The notes beneath the pieces are model-generated. The model ran no database searches. It was not told the origin of the DNA and saw only the letters and a program-made list of their open reading frames with translations. 64,000 nt of DNA from Amycolatopsis bullii (GTDB lineage Bacteria; Actinomycetota; Actinomycetes; Mycobacteriales; Pseudonocardiaceae), in NCBI RefSeq assembly GCF_014654205.1, contig NZ_BNAW01000019.1, positions 62,001-126,000 on the forward strand. The letters run 5' to 3'. This document shows positions 32,005-39,588 of this stretch, piece by piece (within the stretch, counting starts at the first letter, position 1; the number at the start of each line of letters is the position of its first letter). A program made the position numbers and the translations under genes.

Positions 32005-32735
32005 CGGCCCGCTACGACGAGATCGGCGTCGGCTACGCGCTGGGACGGCGGACCGACCCGCGCTGGCTCGAGCCGGTGGTGTCCGCGCTGGGCTCCGCGG
32101 CTTCGGTGCTGGACGTCGGCTCCGGAACGGGGTCCTACGAGCCGCCCGCGCGGGACGTCGTCGCGGTCGAGCCGTCGGCGGAGATGATCCGGCAGCGGTC
32201 CCCGGAGGCCGCGCCGGTCGTGCGGGCGGTCGCGGAAGCGCTTCCGTTCGCCTCGGGCTCGTTCGACGCCGCGCTGGCGGTGCTGACGGTGCACCACTGG
32301 CCCGACTGGCGCGCCGGGCTCACCGAGCTGCGGCGGGTCGCGTCCCGGCAGGTCGTCCTCGCGTACGACACGGCCCGGCACAACGACTTCTGGTTCGTGC
32401 GGGAGTACGTGCCGGAGGTGGCCGCGCTCGAGGACTCACGTCCTTCGGCGCCGGAGATCGCCGACTTCCTCGGCGCGTCTTCGGTGCGGCCGTTGCCGGT
32501 GCCGTGGGACTTCACGGACGGCGTCTTCCCGGCGTACTGGCGACGGCCGGAGGCCTACCTGGACCCGGCGGTGCGCCGGTCCTGCTCGGCGCTGGCCCAG
32601 ACCGCGCCGGAGGCGGTGTCCCGGGGAATCGACCGGCTGCGGGCGGACCTGGAGTCCGGGCGGTGGCAGCGGGAGCACGCGGAGCTGCTGGAGCTGCCGG
32701 AGTGGGACGCGGGGTTCCGGCTGATCGTGGCCTAG
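32001..32735 (+). CDS. SAM-dependent methyltransferase (class I)
   Basis: A 244-residue cytosolic methyltransferase of the UbiE/Methyltransf_11 type. Motif I is VLDVGSGTGSYEPPA at about residue 36, the acidic loop is VVAVEPSAEMI, and the post-motif region PFASGSFDAALAVLTVHHWPDW is typical. The substrate is unknown. The GTG start overlaps the PAC2 stop by 4 bases, so it is translated from the same message. It ends 3 bases before the convergent MarR gene. Confidence 0.9.
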   Translation: MTARYDEIGVGYALGRRTDPRWLEPVVSALGSAASVLDVGSGTGSYEPPARDVVAVEPSAEMIRQRSPEAAPVVRAVAEALPFASGSFDAALAVLTVHHWPDWRAGLTELRRVASRQVVLAYDTARHNDFWFVREYVPEVAALEDSRPSAPEIADFLGASSVRPLPVPWDFTDGVFPAYWRRPEAYLDPAVRRSCSALAQTAPEAVSRGIDRLRADLESGRWQREHAELLELPEWDAGFRLIVA

Positions 32736-32738
32736 CGC

Positions 32739-33161
32739 TCACCACTCCTCGCGGGCCAGCTTGCCGACGGCTTCGGCGGTCTGCCGGAAGCCGGCCTCGC
32801 CCAGAACCGCGCGCAGCTGCGCGTTGAACTCCTCGATCTCCGGCGCGACGCGGGTCAGTGCTTCCTCGCCCGCCGCCGTCAGCTGCAGGACGACCGCCCG
32901 GTGCTCGCGGGGGTGCGGCTGCTTGGCGACCAGGCGTGCCTCGACGAGCCGGGTGACCATCGCCGTCACCGCGGATTCGCGCTGGCCGAGCCGCGCGGCG
33001 AGGTCCCGCTGGGTCAGGCCGCCTTCGCGCACGGCGAAGAGGGCGCCCAGCTGGGCCGTGGTGATGCCGGCCGCGGCGAGGCAGCGGCGGTCGGCCGCCA
33101 CGCGCAGCCGGTGGGCGGCTTGCTGGAGCAGGAAGAACAGGCGCTGATCGGATTCGGGCAC
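32739..33161 (-). CDS. MarR family regulator
   Basis: A 140-residue dimeric winged-helix repressor: LFFLLQQAAHRLRVAADRRCLAAAGITTAQLGALFAVREGGLTQRDLAARLGQRESAVTAMVTRLVEARLVAKQPHPREHRAVVLQLTAAG, covering the recognition helix and the wing Asp/Arg region (here PREHRA). It is divergent from the thioesterase gene, and a 16-bp palindrome lies between them. It therefore probably represses that gene and itself. Confidence 0.9.
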   Translation of the reverse strand: MPESDQRLFFLLQQAAHRLRVAADRRCLAAAGITTAQLGALFAVREGGLTQRDLAARLGQRESAVTAMVTRLVEARLVAKQPHPREHRAVVLQLTAAGEEALTRVAPEIEEFNAQLRAVLGEAGFRQTAEAVGKLAREEW

Positions 33162-33200
33162 ACCCGATCTTGACAGCCCCGGCCGGACCGCGCCATGCTG

Positions 33201-33216
33201 ACTTCACTAGTGAAGT
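33201..33216. promoter_or_regulatory. MarR operator candidate, perfect 16-bp palindrome
   Basis: ACTTCACTAGTGAAGT is a perfect inverted repeat in the 63-base gap between the divergent MarR and thioesterase genes, 9 bases before the thioesterase ATG. Size and placement fit a MarR dimer site that would block ribosome or polymerase access to the thioesterase gene. Confidence 0.7.
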
Positions 33217-33224
33217 GAGGGGTC

Positions 33225-33632
33225 ATGCTCGATTTCGCAGCAGCGCGCGCCGGTCTGGCGAGCCAGCCGTTCAGCCGGCTCCTCGGCGCCCGGCTGACCG
33301 AGTTCGGCGACGGCGCGGCCACGCTCGAACTGGACATCCGCGAGGAACTCCAGCAGCAGAACGGCTACCTCCACGGCGGCGTGCTCGCCTACGCGGCCGA
33401 CAACGCACTCACCTTCGCGGCGGGAACGGTGCTCGGCCCGGCGCTGCTCACGGCCGGCTTCGCGATCGACTACCTCCGCCCGGCGGTCGGGGTCAGCTTG
33501 CGGGCCCGCGCCGTCGTCGTGCAGGCCGGGCGGTCGCGGGCCACCTGCCGGTGCGATGTGTACACAGTGGACACCGACGGCGAGCCGGTGCTGTGCGCCG
33601 CCGCGCAGGGGAGCGCGCGCTCGAAACCCTAG
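33225..33632 (+). CDS. PaaI-type hotdog-fold thioesterase
   Basis: A 135-residue hotdog-fold acyl-CoA thioesterase of the PaaI/YbgC-like group. The central helix and active-site segment are NGYLHGGVLAYAADNALTFAAGTV (HGGxxxxxxDxA pattern). TAGFAIDYLRPAVGVSLRARAVVVQAGRS follows, the standard core strand set. It probably hydrolyses an acyl- or aryl-CoA thioester in the cytosol and is controlled by the divergent MarR protein. Its TAG stop overlaps the stop of the convergent MCE gene within a CTAG. Confidence 0.9.
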   Translation: MLDFAAARAGLASQPFSRLLGARLTEFGDGAATLELDIREELQQQNGYLHGGVLAYAADNALTFAAGTVLGPALLTAGFAIDYLRPAVGVSLRARAVVVQAGRSRATCRCDVYTVDTDGEPVLCAAAQGSARSKP

Positions 33633-34591
33633 CCGTGGCACCCTTCTTCGTTCAGCGGGCCGAACGACGGCAGGACCAGCCCGCACAGGTAGCCGTCGAC
33701 CCAGCGGCCGCTCCCCGCGATGTTGGTCCCCAGCCGGACGAACGGCGCGAAGCCCCGGATGCCCTCGGCCAGCGCGTCCTGGTTGCGCTGCAGCATCGAC
33801 GTCAGCTGGTCCAGGTCGGCCAGCAGCGGGCCGACGCGTGACTCCGCGATCAGCCCGGATAGCTCCGACGACAACCGCCGGGAGCCGTCGAGCAGGGTGG
33901 TGATCGCCGTCTCGCGGTTGATCACCTCCGCCAGGAGCTCGTTGCCGTCGTCGAGGAGGCGGCGGACGGCCGCGTCGCGGTCGACGAGCGTCTGCGACAC
34001 CACCCGCGTGTTGCCCAGCAGTGACCCGAGCTGCCGGTCCCGGGACGCCAGTGAATCCGACAGCCGCGAGAGCCCGGTCAGCGCCGCGCGGACGCTCTGC
34101 GGCGTGTTCGCCAGTGTCGCCGAAAGTGTGTCGAAGCTCCGGGCCAGCCGGGTGGTGTCGATGCGGTCCACTGTGGACGAGAGGTCGCCGAACGCCGTGA
34201 GGATGTCGTAGGGCACCGTCGTGCGCGACCGCGGAATGGGCGCGCCTGGGTCGAGCGTGGCCTCGCCCTGTGGGTCGAGGGCGAGGTACTTCTGGCCCAG
34301 CACCGTCTTCAGCCGGATCGCCGCGGTCGTCGCGTCGCCCAGCCAGGCTCCCTTCGCCCGGAAGGAAACCAGCACGTGGTCGCCGCGCAGCCGGACGTCC
34401 GACACCCGGCCGACCTCGACGCCGGCGATGCGGACGTCGTTGCCCACCCCCAGCCCGGCCGCTTCGGCGAACTCCGCCGCGTACGTCGTCCCGTCGCCGA
34501 TGACCGGCAGGGAACGGACGTTCAGCGCCGTGACCACACCCAGGGCCAGCACGGCCAGGCCGGCGAGGGCGGTCCTGACCGGGGCTGACAT
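33629..34591 (-). CDS. MCE (MlaD-like) family protein, isolated
   Basis: A ~320-residue membrane-anchored protein with one N-terminal transmembrane helix (VRTALAGLAVLALGVVTALNV). One MCE domain follows (YAAEFAEAAGLGVGNDVRIAGVEVGRVSDVRLRGDHVLVSFR, then TTAAIRLKTVLGQKYLALDPQG). A long helical/coiled C-terminal part with RLSDSLASRDRQLGSLLG- and LADLDQLTSMLQRNQDAL-type heptads completes it. MCE proteins form periplasmic lipid-transport tunnels with YrbE permeases and five sister proteins; here it stands alone behind a flavin monooxygenase gene. The ATG at 34591 is used; a GTG at 34615 would add 8 residues and overlap the previous stop. Neither has a good ribosome site. Confidence 0.85.
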   Translation of the reverse strand: MSAPVRTALAGLAVLALGVVTALNVRSLPVIGDGTTYAAEFAEAAGLGVGNDVRIAGVEVGRVSDVRLRGDHVLVSFRAKGAWLGDATTAAIRLKTVLGQKYLALDPQGEATLDPGAPIPRSRTTVPYDILTAFGDLSSTVDRIDTTRLARSFDTLSATLANTPQSVRAALTGLSRLSDSLASRDRQLGSLLGNTRVVSQTLVDRDAAVRRLLDDGNELLAEVINRETAITTLLDGSRRLSSELSGLIAESRVGPLLADLDQLTSMLQRNQDALAEGIRGFAPFVRLGTNIAGSGRWVDGYLCGLVLPSFGPLNEEGCHG

Positions 34592-34595
34592 GGCG

Positions 34596-35831
34596 TCAAG
34601 AGTGACCCGGCTCACGCCCGGCCGCCAGCCGGATCGCCCGATGAGAGGAATCGAGCTGCGGGTAGGCCCGGTATTCGAGCGCGTTGGCCGCCCGGTCGGT
34701 CATCCAGGTGAAGATGCTGCCGAACAGCCGCGTGCTGAGCATCCGGTAGCCGCGGTTGCGGCTGCGGATCTTCGCGGCCGTGCGCGGCGCGAGGAAGTTG
34801 CCGGAGCCCTTGCCGTTCTTCTGCCCGATCGTGGCCGGCTTCCGCAGCCGCTGCTCGTACTTCGCGAACGCCGTCACGTGGTCGCCGCCGGCCGCCGCGA
34901 GCTCGCCGGCCAGCACCTGGGCGCCCATCATCGCCAGTCCCGTCCCCGAGCCGCCCGGCCCGGCGCACCAGGCGGCGTCGCCGAGCAGCACCACCCGGCC
35001 CGCCGACCAGCGGTCGAGGTGGATCTGGCTGATCGAATCGACGTACAGGTCGTCGGCCGCGGGGAGCGCTTCGAGCAGCTTCGGCGTCTCCCAGCCGGTG
35101 TCGGCGAACAGCTGCGCGAGCAGGGCCGCCTGCTCGCCGGGCGTACGGCGGTGGAACTCGATGCCGTCGGCCGCGAAGACCAGGCCGACGTGCAGCCGGT
35201 CCGGCAGCCGGTGGCTGCCCACCACCAGGCCGCGGCCGGGCTCGTTGTACATGATGCTGGTGTGGTCGAGCCCGAGGTGGTTGGGCGCGGTGAACCCGGC
35301 GATGCCGAAACCGAGGTCGCGCCGGAAGTCCTCCTCCGGCCCGAAGGCGGCGGCCCGGACGCCGGAGTGCACGCCGTCGGCCCCGACGACCAGGTCGAAC
35401 TTCCTCGGCGCGCCGCGGCGGAAGGTGACTTCGACGCCGTCGGCGGTCTCGGTGAGGCTCGTGACGCGGTCGCCGAAGACGTATTCGGTGTGGTCCGCGG
35501 TGTGCCGGTACAGGATCCGCGCGAGGTCGCCGCGCAGGATCTCGACCTCGCCGCTCCAGGCGGCGCCGGGCACGGTCAGTGCCGGACGGCCGTCGGGACC
35601 GAGCACGGTCTGGTCGCCCATCGCCGTCTCGTACCGGCGGATTTCGTCGAGCACGCCCATCGCGGCCAGCAGTTTCACCTGCTCGCCGCGGAAGTCGACG
35701 GCCTGGCCACCGGGCCGCGGGGCCGGTGCGGACTCGACGACGGTCACGCGGTGGCCGGCGCGGTGCAGCCAGTGGGCCGCGGACGGGCCGGCGATGCCGG
35801 CCCCGGAGACGAGCACGGTCTTGGCGGTCAT
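34596..35831 (-). CDS. FAD-dependent aromatic-type monooxygenase
   Basis: A 411-residue flavoprotein monooxygenase of the PHBH/FAD_binding_3 fold. It has the dinucleotide motif VSGAGIAGPSAAHWLHRAGHRVTVVE at the N-terminus, the DG motif LVVGADGVHSGVRAAAFG in the middle, and the second FAD motif VLLGDAAWCAGPGGSGTGLAM. The ATG at 35831 follows an AGAGGAA site. Proteins like this modify aromatic substrates, including tetracycline-type drugs. The gene is divergent from a TetR regulator, the usual arrangement for inducible detoxification, and precedes the MCE gene by a few bases. Confidence 0.9.
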   Translation of the reverse strand: MTAKTVLVSGAGIAGPSAAHWLHRAGHRVTVVESAPAPRPGGQAVDFRGEQVKLLAAMGVLDEIRRYETAMGDQTVLGPDGRPALTVPGAAWSGEVEILRGDLARILYRHTADHTEYVFGDRVTSLTETADGVEVTFRRGAPRKFDLVVGADGVHSGVRAAAFGPEEDFRRDLGFGIAGFTAPNHLGLDHTSIMYNEPGRGLVVGSHRLPDRLHVGLVFAADGIEFHRRTPGEQAALLAQLFADTGWETPKLLEALPAADDLYVDSISQIHLDRWSAGRVVLLGDAAWCAGPGGSGTGLAMMGAQVLAGELAAAGGDHVTAFAKYEQRLRKPATIGQKNGKGSGNFLAPRTAAKIRSRNRGYRMLSTRLFGSIFTWMTDRAANALEYRAYPQLDSSHRAIRLAAGREPGHS

Positions 35832-35880
35832 CGGAGGTTCCTCTCGGGTCGGTGGATGCCGGGACCGAGAGTGCGGGCGG

Positions 35881-35912
35881 CCGCTGACGGTCCGCGCACG
35901 GTCCGCTGACGG
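35881..35912. promoter_or_regulatory. Direct repeat in the TetR/monooxygenase divergent promoter
   Basis: CCGCTGACGG occurs at 35881-35890 and again at 35903-35912. The start-to-start distance of 22 bases is about two helical turns, so two proteins would bind on the same DNA face. It lies in the 114-base gap between the divergent genes and may be the TetR operator. Confidence 0.4.
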
Positions 35913-35945
35913 CTCACCCGGTGGCGCGCGGTTGCAGTCGCTAAC

Positions 35946-36605
35946 ATGGCCCGGGTGGACCGCGCCGCCGAAGGCCGGATCCAGGAGGACGGCGACGGCG
36001 TCGTCGAGGCACGCATCCTGGATGCCGCTGCTCACCTGATCGCCGAAGAGGGCTTCGGCAGGCTGAAGATCGGCGGTGTCTGCGCCCGCTCCGGCTACGC
36101 GCGGTCGGTGATCTTCCAGCACTTCGGCGACAAGGACGGGCTCGGGCGACGGCTCGTCGAGCACGCCGTCGAGGAGTTCACCGAGGTATACAGCGAGGCC
36201 GTCGCGGCCCGGACCGGGGCGGCGACCGCGACCCCGATGGACATGCTGCGCGCGCTGCTGGACATCATCTTCGAGCTGATCCGCACGATGCCGACGCTCA
36301 ACCAGGCGTTCCTGGCCCTGTGGGGCGACGCGGCGGCGGAGTACTCGGCCCTGCGCGGCGCGCTGACCGAAGCCGACCGCCGGTTCCGGTTCGCCATCGC
36401 GCAGACCGTGGCCAGCGGGGTCGCGGACGGGTCGATCTCCGGTGTCCGCGACCCCGATTCGTACGCTTCGGCGCTGCTGGCCCAGCTGCGCGGGATCTCG
36501 ATGCAGGCCCTGATCGACCCCGACGGCGTCGACCTGCGGGGGCTGCGCGCCGAGCTCGAGCGCAGCGTCGACCGGCTGTCCGCGGGGTTCCGCGGCGCGC
36601 TTTAA
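35946..36605 (+). CDS. TetR family transcriptional regulator
   Basis: A 219-residue regulator. The TetR DNA-binding domain lies at about residues 22-66: EARILDAAAHLIAEEGFGRLKIGGVCARSGYARSVIFQHFGDKDGLG. A helical ligand domain follows. The ATG is near AACATGGCC with no strong ribosome site. Divergent from the flavin monooxygenase, it probably represses that gene until a substrate-like inducer binds. Its TAA stop overlaps the stop of the convergent YggT gene. Confidence 0.9.
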   Translation: MARVDRAAEGRIQEDGDGVVEARILDAAAHLIAEEGFGRLKIGGVCARSGYARSVIFQHFGDKDGLGRRLVEHAVEEFTEVYSEAVAARTGAATATPMDMLRALLDIIFELIRTMPTLNQAFLALWGDAAAEYSALRGALTEADRRFRFAIAQTVASGVADGSISGVRDPDSYASALLAQLRGISMQALIDPDGVDLRGLRAELERSVDRLSAGFRGAL

Positions 36606-36877
36606 AGCGCGTACACGATTCCCCGCAGCACGATCACGCCGACGAAGACCAGCGTGAAGGCCAGATCGAGCGAGAGCCCGCCGATCCGCACCGGCCGCAC
36701 GACCCGCCGCACCGGCCCGATCACCGGCTCGGTCGCGGCGTAGGCCAGTCCGCGGGCGCGCCGCGCCCACGGCGGGGTGTTCGCCACCACCGCGACCCAG
36801 TCCAGCACCATCCGCGCGACCAGCACCAGCAGGTACAGGCTCAGCAAGAAGCCGAGCAGTGTTCCCAGCGCACCCAT
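36602..36877 (-). CDS. YggT family membrane protein
   Basis: A 91-residue integral membrane protein with two hydrophobic segments: LGTLLGFLLSLYLLVLVARMVLDWV and LDLAFTLVFVGVIVLRGIVYAL. They flank the conserved family loop ARRARGLAYAATEPVIGPVRRVVRPVRIGGLSLDL. A GGAGGG site stands before the ATG. YggT/CcmB3 proteins are often found in the division cluster next to sepF, but this copy is outside that context. Function is unknown. Confidence 0.88.
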   Translation of the reverse strand: MGALGTLLGFLLSLYLLVLVARMVLDWVAVVANTPPWARRARGLAYAATEPVIGPVRRVVRPVRIGGLSLDLAFTLVFVGVIVLRGIVYAL

Positions 36878-36982
36878 GGTCCCTCCGTTCCTTCACCTGG
36901 AAGAACGCGTGGGCCGCGCCGGGAGTGCCGGGTCTGTCCGGTTCACAGCTTTTCGACAGGATCGGGTGACGCCGGTCACCGT

Positions 36983-37018
36983 GCGTGGTGGGCCGGCGGT
37001 CCGGCCGGCCCACCACGC
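36983..37018 (-). terminator. Terminator of the pectate lyase gene
   Basis: A perfect 15-bp stem (36983-36997 with 37004-37018) and a 6-base loop, starting 8 bases after the pectate lyase stop on the minus strand. It separates that gene from the YggT promoter. Confidence 0.8.
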
Positions 37019-37025
37019 GGCCGGG

Positions 37026-38195
37026 TCAGCCGAAGGTGACCACCAGCCGGCCGTCGGAGGCGAAGGACCACTTCATCGTGCCGGCGTAGGACGAGCACCG
37101 TGACCCGTTCTTGCCGGTCCAGAACTGGTCCGAGCTGTCGACGTTGCCGACCGTCTTGTCGTTCGAGCCGCCACTGGCGAAGCGGCACGAAGTGTCGTTG
37201 CGGAACACCGAAGTGCCGGTGTCGAAGGAGAAGTTGCGTTCGGCGTTGTCGATGCCGACGTTGTCCGAAACGGTCATCGACCCGGGATTGCTGTTGTAGG
37301 TGAACCCGTGGTGACCGTTGCGGTAGGCGATGTCGCGCCGGACGATGTGGTTGACCGCGATCTTGTCGCCGCCGAGCTTGTAGCCGTTGCGGTCGCCGTT
37401 CTTGTTCACCGTGCCGTTGCTGAGGGTGCCGTTGGCGTAGGCGAGGGAGTCCTCGATGGTCACCGGGCCGATCGGGCCGGTGTCGGTCTTGGTGTAGAGG
37501 TCCCAGCCGTCGTCGATGTTGTGGTGGGAGACGTCGTACCGGAAGACGTTGCCGGGGCCCGCGGTGAGCTTCGCGGCGAACCCGTCGGCGTCCTCGCCGT
37601 CGGAGTCGGCGTTGTCGTGCGATTCGGAGCTGACGACGAGGTTGTTCGACGGCCACTGGTCCTTCGGCGTGCTCGAGGCGATCCGGGAGATCTGCAGCCC
37701 GGAATCGCGGTTGAACCGGGTGACGACGCGTTCGATGACGTTGTTGCTCCCGCCGACGAAGATCCCGTTGTCCCCGGCCCGTTCGACGACGATGCCGGCG
37801 ATGCGCCAGTACGAGCCGTTGACGGCGAGACCGCGGTTGGCCGGGTCTTCCTTCATGGCCGAGAAGTTCAGCACCGGCTGCTCGCCGGGGTAGGCGGACA
37901 GCGTCTTGCGCGCGCTGGAGGTGCCGTTGTTGCCCGGCGCGATGGTGACGGTCTGGCTGTAGGAATAGGTGCCGCCCCGGAGCGAGATGGTGCCACCGGA
38001 ATCGATCCGGGTGAGCGCCGCGGGCAGGGTGGTCGGGTCCGCCTGGGTGCCGGCGGCGGAGTCCTTGCCGTTGGGCGCCACGTAGAGGGTGGTGGCCGCG
38101 GCGGCGGCGGACGGCGGGGCCAGCGCGGCGATCGTGACCAGCGCGGCGCTCACAGCAAGCGCTTTCTTGTGGGCAATGCTTCCGTACGAACCCAT
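37026..38195 (-). CDS. Secreted right-handed beta-helix protein, PL9-like pectate lyase
   Basis: A 389-residue exported protein with a signal peptide (AHKKALAVSAALVTIAALAPPSAAAAA, cleavage about residue 33). A DUF1565-like opening (TLYVAPNGKDSAAGTQADPTTLPAALTRIDSGGTISLRGGTY) leads into a parallel beta-helix. The Asp-rich run HDNADSDGEDADGFAAKL followed by YDVSHHNIDDGWDLYTK matches the calcium-binding and catalytic Lys region of polysaccharide lyase family 9. The enzyme would cleave pectin-like polymers outside the cell. The ATG at 38195 has AAGGAGG upstream. The leader contains a CebR/LacI-like box and a hairpin, suggesting sugar control. Confidence 0.87.
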   Translation of the reverse strand: MGSYGSIAHKKALAVSAALVTIAALAPPSAAAAATTLYVAPNGKDSAAGTQADPTTLPAALTRIDSGGTISLRGGTYSYSQTVTIAPGNNGTSSARKTLSAYPGEQPVLNFSAMKEDPANRGLAVNGSYWRIAGIVVERAGDNGIFVGGSNNVIERVVTRFNRDSGLQISRIASSTPKDQWPSNNLVVSSESHDNADSDGEDADGFAAKLTAGPGNVFRYDVSHHNIDDGWDLYTKTDTGPIGPVTIEDSLAYANGTLSNGTVNKNGDRNGYKLGGDKIAVNHIVRRDIAYRNGHHGFTYNSNPGSMTVSDNVGIDNAERNFSFDTGTSVFRNDTSCRFASGGSNDKTVGNVDSSDQFWTGKNGSRCSSYAGTMKWSFASDGRLVVTFG

Positions 38196-38228
38196 TGCAC
38201 GCCTCCTTGCGGGCGGGAAAGTGCCGGA

Positions 38229-38284
38229 CACCGAAGGCCTGAGAGCGCTCCCAGTCGGAGCGGGCCTTCGGTGAGGCGACGGTA
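38229..38284 (-). promoter_or_regulatory. Leader of the pectate lyase gene: CebR-like box, hairpin and -10 candidate
   Basis: TGAGAGCGCTCCCA (38240-38253) differs at one base from the CebR (LacI family) consensus TGGGAGCGCTCCCA known from Streptomyces. It sits inside a larger hairpin whose outer 11-bp stem is 38229-38239/38263-38273 and inner 6-bp stem 38246-38251/38257-38262. On the minus strand TACCGT (38284 down to 38279) could be a -10, which would put the box about 20-30 bases into the transcript, a roadblock position. A second LacI-like site is at 38331-38344. Confidence 0.6.
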
Positions 38285-38330
38285 GCACCGGGTGGCGGCG
38301 GCCCGAGTGGGCCAAGCGGGTCGTCTGTAC

Positions 38331-38344
38331 TGAAAACGCTTTCA
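38331..38344. promoter_or_regulatory. Second LacI-type operator candidate
   Basis: TGAAAACGCTTTCA is a near-perfect 14-bp palindrome with the central CG typical of LacI-family sites, about 136 bases upstream of the pectate lyase start. The rest of the gap up to 38595 shows only a short palindrome, ATCCCT-A-AGGGAT (38436-38448), and no gene. Confidence 0.5.
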
Positions 38345-38595
38345 GAGCGCGCGAGGGCTGGGGGCGCGTGGGGGCCGGGCGCGCTGACGCGACAATACAG
38401 CTGGGGGTCTCCTGTTTTGCCGCGCCAGCGCTGGTATCCCTAAGGGATGGCACAGCGCTCCGAATTCCGGGCCGTACTCCCGTGCTCGGTGCGTCCCGTT
38501 CATTGAAGCCCCGGTACCCGGTCCGTGCCTAGGGGCAACGGTCTCGAACGAGGCCGCCGATGGTTCCGCGTTCTCGCCGTCAATGCGACTTGTGG

Positions 38596-39366
38596 CTATT
38601 TCCCGGTGTTCGAAAGGTGGCGTGCGGTCAGCGCCTGCGTGATCACGTCCAGGACGCGCGGGGCCTGCTCGTCGAGGTAGAAGTGGCCGCCGGGGTAGGT
38701 GTGCAGGGTGAATTCCGCCGTCGTGTGGCCGGCCCACGCCTGGGCCTCCGCCACGGTCGCCTTCCGGTCCGATTCGCCGACCAGCGCGTGGATCGGGCAG
38801 TGCAGCGGGGGACCCGGCTCGTAGCGGTAGGTTTCGGCGGCCCGGTAGTCGCTGCGCAGCGCGGGCAGCGCCGTCGCCAGCAGTTCCTCGTCGTCGAGCA
38901 GGTGCGTGTTCGCGCCGCTGAGCGACTTGATCTCGGCGACGAACTCGCGGTCGCCGAGCAGGTGGTACCGCTCGTCCCGGTGGCAGGACGGCGCCCGGCG
39001 TCCCGAGGCGAACAGGGCCAGCGGGGTGACGCCCGCGCTCTCCAGCCGGAGCGCGACCTCGAACCCCAGCGTCGCGCCCATGCTGTGGCCGAAGATCGCC
39101 AGCGGGGTTCCGGTGTGGGGCCGCAGGGCTTCGGTCACCGCGTCGGCGAGCGCACCGATGCTCGGCACGCCGGGCTCGTGCCTGCGGTCCTGGCGCCCGG
39201 GGTACTGCACGGCGAGCACGCCGACCCGCGGCGCGAGCGCACGGGAAACCGGGAAGAAGTAGCTCGCCGAGCCGCCGGCGTGGGGCAGGCAGACCAGGTT
39301 GACCGGCACGTCGGGGATCGGGTGGTAGCGCCGGATCCACGGCTGCGCCTCCGCGTTGTCCGCCAC
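38596..39366 (-). CDS. Type II (editing) thioesterase
   Basis: A 256-residue alpha/beta-hydrolase of the external thioesterase family that removes aberrant acyl chains from PKS/NRPS carrier proteins. It shows LVCLPHAGGSASYFFPVSRAL, the nucleophile elbow IFGHSMGATLGFEVALRLE, and a C-terminal catalytic His in TYPGGHFYLDEQAP. A GTG at 39375 would add three residues, but its AGGAG site is only one base away. The GTG at 39366 has better spacing. It is the first gene that can be tied to the polyketide cluster and probably serves the PKS at 44967. Confidence 0.9.
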   Translation of the reverse strand: MADNAEAQPWIRRYHPIPDVPVNLVCLPHAGGSASYFFPVSRALAPRVGVLAVQYPGRQDRRHEPGVPSIGALADAVTEALRPHTGTPLAIFGHSMGATLGFEVALRLESAGVTPLALFASGRRAPSCHRDERYHLLGDREFVAEIKSLSGANTHLLDDEELLATALPALRSDYRAAETYRYEPGPPLHCPIHALVGESDRKATVAEAQAWAGHTTAEFTLHTYPGGHFYLDEQAPRVLDVITQALTARHLSNTGK

Positions 39367-39561
39367 GGAAGTCACTCTCCTGCGTTGGGGTACGGGGGAA
39401 TGTCCCGACCTTCCTGCGCGGCCGGGCGCACCGGCAACCCCGGGCCCGGACCGCGGGCGAAAACCCTAGTCTTTTGCGCTCGGCGGGAGATCTGCTCAGC
39501 GGGCGACTCCGGCGCGTGTTCCGGCGGTTACAGCGAGATCGTCCGGTTTGCTATCGTCGTG

Positions 39562-39577
39562 CCCAGTGATCACTGGG
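39562..39577. promoter_or_regulatory. Perfect 16-bp palindrome before the PH/two-component operon
   Basis: CCCAGTGATCACTGGG is a perfect inverted repeat 11 bases upstream of the ATG at 39589. It could bind a dimeric regulator, possibly the response regulator of the same operon, or form a small hairpin in the leader. Confidence 0.5.
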
Positions 39578-39588
39578 GGGTGGGCGGC

